Assembly: GCA_021155195.1 (NCBI GenBank) | Contig: JAJNPV010000039.1 | Location: forward strand, 1-9,271 | From: Ohtaekwangia sp. | GTDB lineage: Bacteria; Bacteroidota; Bacteroidia; Cytophagales; Cyclobacteriaceae | Length of the DNA stretch: 9,271 nucleotides | Direction: 5' to 3' | In this document: piece by piece, positions 8,501 through 9,271 of the stretch | Layout of the letters: each line of letters begins with the position of its first letter | Position numbering within the stretch: position 1 is the stretch's first letter | Position numbers and translations under genes: made by a program | The notes under the pieces: generated by a model | The model's input: only the letters and a program-made list of their open reading frames with translations | The model's database searches: none | Told to the model about the DNA's origin: nothing

Positions 8501-8751
8501 TGAATACCCGCTGAATTAGGATCTAAGATCACATCAAAGGAGATACACGCATCACTATTAGGTGCGCCACAACATTGTGAATTTCTTGAAATATTTGGCG
8601 AAGACCAAACACCAGCAGGCTGTCCAGTTAAATTAACCAAAAAATAAGGGGTCGTTGGGCTACAAGCAGGATTCTGGGAATAACTAATTTTACTAGATAA
8701 AAGCAAAATAGATAAACTGAAAAATAATCGAGTAAAGATAAGCTGTTTCAT
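2275..8751 (-). CDS. Giant secreted SprB-repeat adhesin-like protein with T9SS type B sorting domain
   Basis: The product has 2158 residues. Residues 1-26 are a signal peptide ending SYSQ. Residues 27-236 form a cysteine-rich domain (13 Cys). Residues 237-321 form an Ig/PKD-like domain (GGLAPYTYKW). Residues 322-408 form a second beta-type domain (NAGLDQTLC...GGVWSGGTGTF). Residues 409-2070 hold 21 SprB-type repeats with a GGtxPYxYxWsnG...aGtYtVtvTDxNGC pattern and mostly two cysteines each. Residues 2071-2158 are the CHU_C / gliding-motility-associated C-terminal domain (TGITPNGDGKNDNF, IYNRWGNIVY, EGTYF). That tail is the type B signal for T9SS export, so the protein should be secreted or surface-attached. 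Adhesion or gliding is inferred from similarity to SprB. The frame is also open upstream to an ATG at 8832, but the 27 extra residues would bury the signal peptide and cross a candidate promoter, so 8751 is preferred. It precedes the porP-like gene by 20 bp. The intact 6.5-kb frame argues against poor sequence quality. Confidence 0.92.
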   Translation of the reverse strand: MKQLIFTRLFFSLSILLLSSKISYSQNPACSPTTPYFLVNLTGQPAGVWSSPNISRNSQCCGAPNSDACISFDVILDPNSAGIQIDMVGADPAGSLFYSIGCAGSYPGGTIKCITGVGPHRITFCKPGNNKNIYTITSIAKPTFPPDQHVRIGCVKELTTLGIVNNSATWQSIFPGTSGAYDSYLSCTNCASPNYTPASNAPAYVEYRVCGFPQASTCGYNFTVCDTVRIYNDAQLTGSVTPNPATFCNIGPGSGVTLTATGTGGLAPYTYKWRNSSNVVVGTNATYFATAAGNYTVEIGDALNSPTCPSYFQTVVVNVGQLPIVNAGLDQTLCASSPTVNLSGTVQNATGGVWSGGTGTFNPGNTFLNTLYTPSAAEILAGSVTLTLTSSGAGGGCTNSTDQVTITFSPIINVTIPPASLGCNGNSTTLTANVTGGTAPLTYQWNNGATSNSIVASQGNYTVLVTDIIGCTGTGSYNLIAPSSLGISFNTTDVTVNGGSNGTASVVVTGGTAPYTYLWSNGGTGSSISGQPYGLYTVTVTDASGCVISGSVVINEPRCAGFNVNASSTNVSCYGNNNGTGNSIVVGGTPPYSYSWNSSPIQTTANASNLPAGVYTIAVTDSNSCVQTANIVITEPTILTNVMNQANPTTIGGTNGSASANPFGGTAPYSYLWNTGVTTSAITNVGAGIYTVTITDFNGCTKVDSVLLIEPPCNHIALSVVTTNVACFSGSTGSALAILTNATPPYTISWSNGQVGPTASNLPAGNYTVTINDANNCSLFRNFSITQPSQLSSGLSINPISCNGANDATIDLNVSGGVFPYSFNWNNGATSEDLVNIGSGNIVVIITDQNGCSVSSSTTITQPTALAYSYTVQKPTCIFGSDGSIDLTVSGGVLPYTYNWSNTASTQDVSGIQAGGYSVSLNDANGCTNPTPILISVLQPDSVIISSHTVACSTPGSGVSLVTVVPAGGNSGLYQVSFDNGITYQTAGDYDALLPNGATYSVWVKDHTGCISLVVYTIEVKPNVVISSVNFANCFALGTTTTNVTITVSGGDNGPYSISYDGGATYQTVGTLSFNLAVGTSYSIIAKDARGCISVTYNISIPTVLTVDATITSNYFGVNVSCNGASDGSASSTVVGGTAPYSYSWNSTPIQITSFANNLSAGTYTVTVTDGNGCTRTDNISLTEPSTITSTAAIISNYNGQNISCNGANNGTALVTPTGGTAPYTYSWNTSPIQTSVTANGLGANTYTAIVTDVNGCSSTSTVTLTEPIILSSTTSIISNYNGQNISCNGANDGSALASVTGGTPPYSYSWSTSPTQISATATNIGASTYIVNVTDVNGCTTSSSIALTEPPVLSSSAIASSNYNGFNISCHGLNDGAIDMTTIGGTSPYQFSWNNGGTTEDLSNLTAGNYSATITDINGCSTTASATLIEADSVLATINVLSNYNGFGVSCFNFADGTIDINVSGGTSTYTYLWSNGATTQDVTSLITGSYLVTVSDANNCTDTMTTVLTQPTALNIVIDSISNYNGFNVSCFNSTDGFINLTTSGGVSPYNFLWNNNATTEDISNIPYGGYLITLSDLNNCVLLLDTTLIQPTDLMAIATATSSFGIYNVSCYGSTNGTADLTVTGGLTPYIYSWSTSETTEDVTGLGAGTYSVTVTDLNGCIDSTTATITQPDSLIANINAVSNYNGFSISCNGASNGSIDVGVNGGMVPYTYAWSNGSSTQDIQLVGPGNYTLVVTDLNGCTDTISATLIEPTILVATIDSISNYNGFGVSCNTSSNGNVFASVTGGAAPYIYLWNNGATTEDISNVPANSYVLNVTDLNGCLTNSDTTLLAPPALTNTFTFVNPGCNGLSNGSINVTLTGGVTPYSYNWNNGATTEDLVNIPIGTYSLVYNDLNGCFDSISVTLIEPQVLNTSYIHQNIFCFGGNNGLIDLNITGGTLPYTYLWSNGSTEQDVDTLTQGTYFVTITDAQGCSKTDTIVVSQPNALVLTLDSPILPNGHNISFYQGADGSIDLAVNGGTLPYSYLWSTTETTEDITELNAGQYSVVVTDANGCSTAGLIILSQPSDLTMPTGITPNGDGKNDNFVIKGIEAYPNNVLTIYNRWGNIVYKRAKYLNEWAGTNMGGEELPEGTYFAVLEINGRDITLNGYVEIRRK
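4886..4917. repeat. 32-bp exact direct repeat inside the array, copy 1
   Basis: This segment is identical to 5135-5166, exactly 249 bp (83 codons) away. It encodes the SNYNGQNISC linker region in two neighbouring repeats, which are the most alike pair I saw in the array. Confidence 0.9.
5135..5166. repeat. 32-bp exact direct repeat inside the array, copy 2
   Basis: This is the partner of 4886-4917. The in-frame 249-bp spacing makes it a plausible site for loss or gain of one whole repeat by recombination. Confidence 0.9.
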
Positions 8752-8788
8752 GTTTTTTAAAATTTTGTGCAAAAGCTTTTTTTCGACA

Positions 8789-8796
8789 CAAACATA
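8789..8796 (-). promoter_or_regulatory. Candidate Bacteroidota -7 box for the giant adhesin operon
   Basis: The minus strand reads TATGTTTG, an exact match to the TAnnTTTG -7 consensus of Bacteroidota, 37 bp before the chosen ATG at 8751. A start site near 8782 would give a leader of about 30 nt. No TTTG is seen at the expected -33 spacing, so support is partial. Its position favours translation from 8751 over the upstream ATG at 8832. Confidence 0.4.
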
Positions 8797-8965
8797 TTCA
8801 CAGCCAACAAATCCCCATATGATTTCTGTCATATTACTTGCATGATAGCAATCATTCTTATTGCTTACACTTGATTAAACAATAGCGACTTGTTTTTTTA
8901 ACTTGCCATGGCTCCTAACTGGTAATTTCGGTGCGTAAAAACAGGAAAAGAGTGTTTTGTTAGTG

Positions 8966-8995
8966 TTGATTATAGCAAGTATTATAGTAGTTTTG
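8966..8995 (+). promoter_or_regulatory. Candidate Bacteroidota promoter reading toward the proC fragment
   Basis: TTG at 8966-8968 is followed, after 19 bp, by TAGTTTTG at 8988-8995, fitting the TTTG-N19-21-TAnnTTTG pattern. The first in-frame ATG of the proC fragment is about 60 bp downstream at 9058. Such matches arise by chance in AT-rich DNA, so this is tentative. Confidence 0.3.
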
Positions 8996-9057
8996 GCTTT
9001 TTAATTGCGTTTGTATGAAGTGTGAAAAATGGTAAATACAACTGACCTTCGGTACAA

Positions 9058-9271
9058 ATGTTATTTGATAGCACAATAACTCCAACAACTACATTATCAC
9101 AAACAGAACAATTAAATTTTATAGAAATAAAAAATCTTTTATCTACCACAGGAAGAACTGTTTTTTTTGAAAATGAAAATTTATTGGATGCTGTTACAGC
9201 ATTGAGCGGTAGTGGTCCTGCTTATTTCTTTTATTTATTAAAAAACATGATTGATGCTGGTGTTGAAATGG
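9058..9271 (+). CDS. proC: Pyrroline-5-carboxylate reductase fragment, runs off the right end
   Basis: The frame opens after TGA 9043-9045; the first ATG is at 9058. It reads MLFDSTITPTTTLSQTEQ, then LSTTGRTVFFENENLLDAVT, the same frame as the proC segment at the left end, with which its last 121 bases are identical. The portion from about TLSQTEQ onward resembles the end of the ProC cofactor domain leading into the dimerisation domain. The Rossmann fold that should precede it is missing, so this is a 5'-truncated copy: sequence upstream is non-coding and then the divergent adhesin gene. It is presumably the same gene as 1-348 if the molecule is circular, or a second copy if it is not. Whether a 146-residue product would be made or do anything is unknown. 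Confidence 0.75.
   Translation, partial: MLFDSTITPTTTLSQTEQLNFIEIKNLLSTTGRTVFFENENLLDAVTALSGSGPAYFFYLLKNMIDAGVEM
9151..9271. repeat. Terminal direct repeat, right copy (121 bp)
   Basis: This is identical to bases 1-121. The proC reading frame is continuous through 9150/9151, so joining the ends at the repeat gives an uninterrupted fragment of 146 codons. Confidence 0.97.

Larger units (their letters stand above)
8752..9057. other. Non-coding region between the giant gene and the proC fragment
   Basis: About 306 bp lie between divergent reading frames. I see candidate promoters on both strands, described separately, and no convincing gene, tRNA or terminator. Near 9029-9060 short pieces of proC-like sequence appear in shifted frames (MVNTT, GTNV), possibly decayed 5' gene sequence. 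Nothing in 8833-8960 is recognisable. Confidence 0.6.

Noticed and set aside
8749..8832. Alternative start of the giant protein at ATG 8832
   Set aside because: The extra 27 residues are not a signal peptide and would place the real one internally. The stretch also contains a TAnnTTTG box. ATG 8751 is followed at once by a typical signal peptide.
1..9271. A plasmid or phage genome, suggested by the matching ends
   Set aside because: No replication, partition, mobilisation, capsid or terminase gene is present. All recognisable genes are host-type or a dead IS.

Overview
The window looks like AT-rich chromosomal DNA from a member of the Bacteroidota (Bacteroidetes). The evidence is a PorP/SprF-family outer-membrane protein, a giant secreted protein made of SprB-type repeats ending in a CHU_C / gliding-motility-associated C-terminal domain (a type IX secretion, T9SS, type B sorting signal), and TAnnTTTG-like promoter boxes. 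No replication, conjugation, phage or defence gene is visible.

Layout from left to right. Bases 1-348 (+) are the 3' half of proC (pyrroline-5-carboxylate reductase). Bases 374-1325 are a dead IS982-family insertion sequence: 14-bp inverted ends are still present, and a transposase on the minus strand is broken by about seven frameshifts and a stop. Bases 1328-2254 (-) encode a PorP/SprF-type protein. Bases 2275-8751 (-) encode a 2158-residue secreted repeat protein. Bases 8752-9057 are non-coding and hold candidate promoters. Bases 9058-9271 (+) are again proC sequence.

The first and last 121 bases are identical. The window is therefore either a closed 9150-bp circle, one unit of a tandem duplication, or, very plausibly, a contig whose ends share one assembly k-mer. 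Joined across the repeat, the proC fragment reads 146 codons but still lacks the NADPH-binding Rossmann half.

The working unit is the minus-strand pair: the giant adhesin-like protein first, then the PorP/SprF partner 20 bp downstream, most likely one transcript. In Flavobacterium johnsoniae SprF is needed for export of the repeat adhesin SprB by the T9SS, and the same division of labour is inferred here. The core T9SS machinery would have to be encoded elsewhere. The pair itself belongs to known families. The features most worth a second look are an 801-residue stretch of the adhesin with no lysine or arginine, its internal block structure, and the unexplained terminal repeat with a truncated proC.
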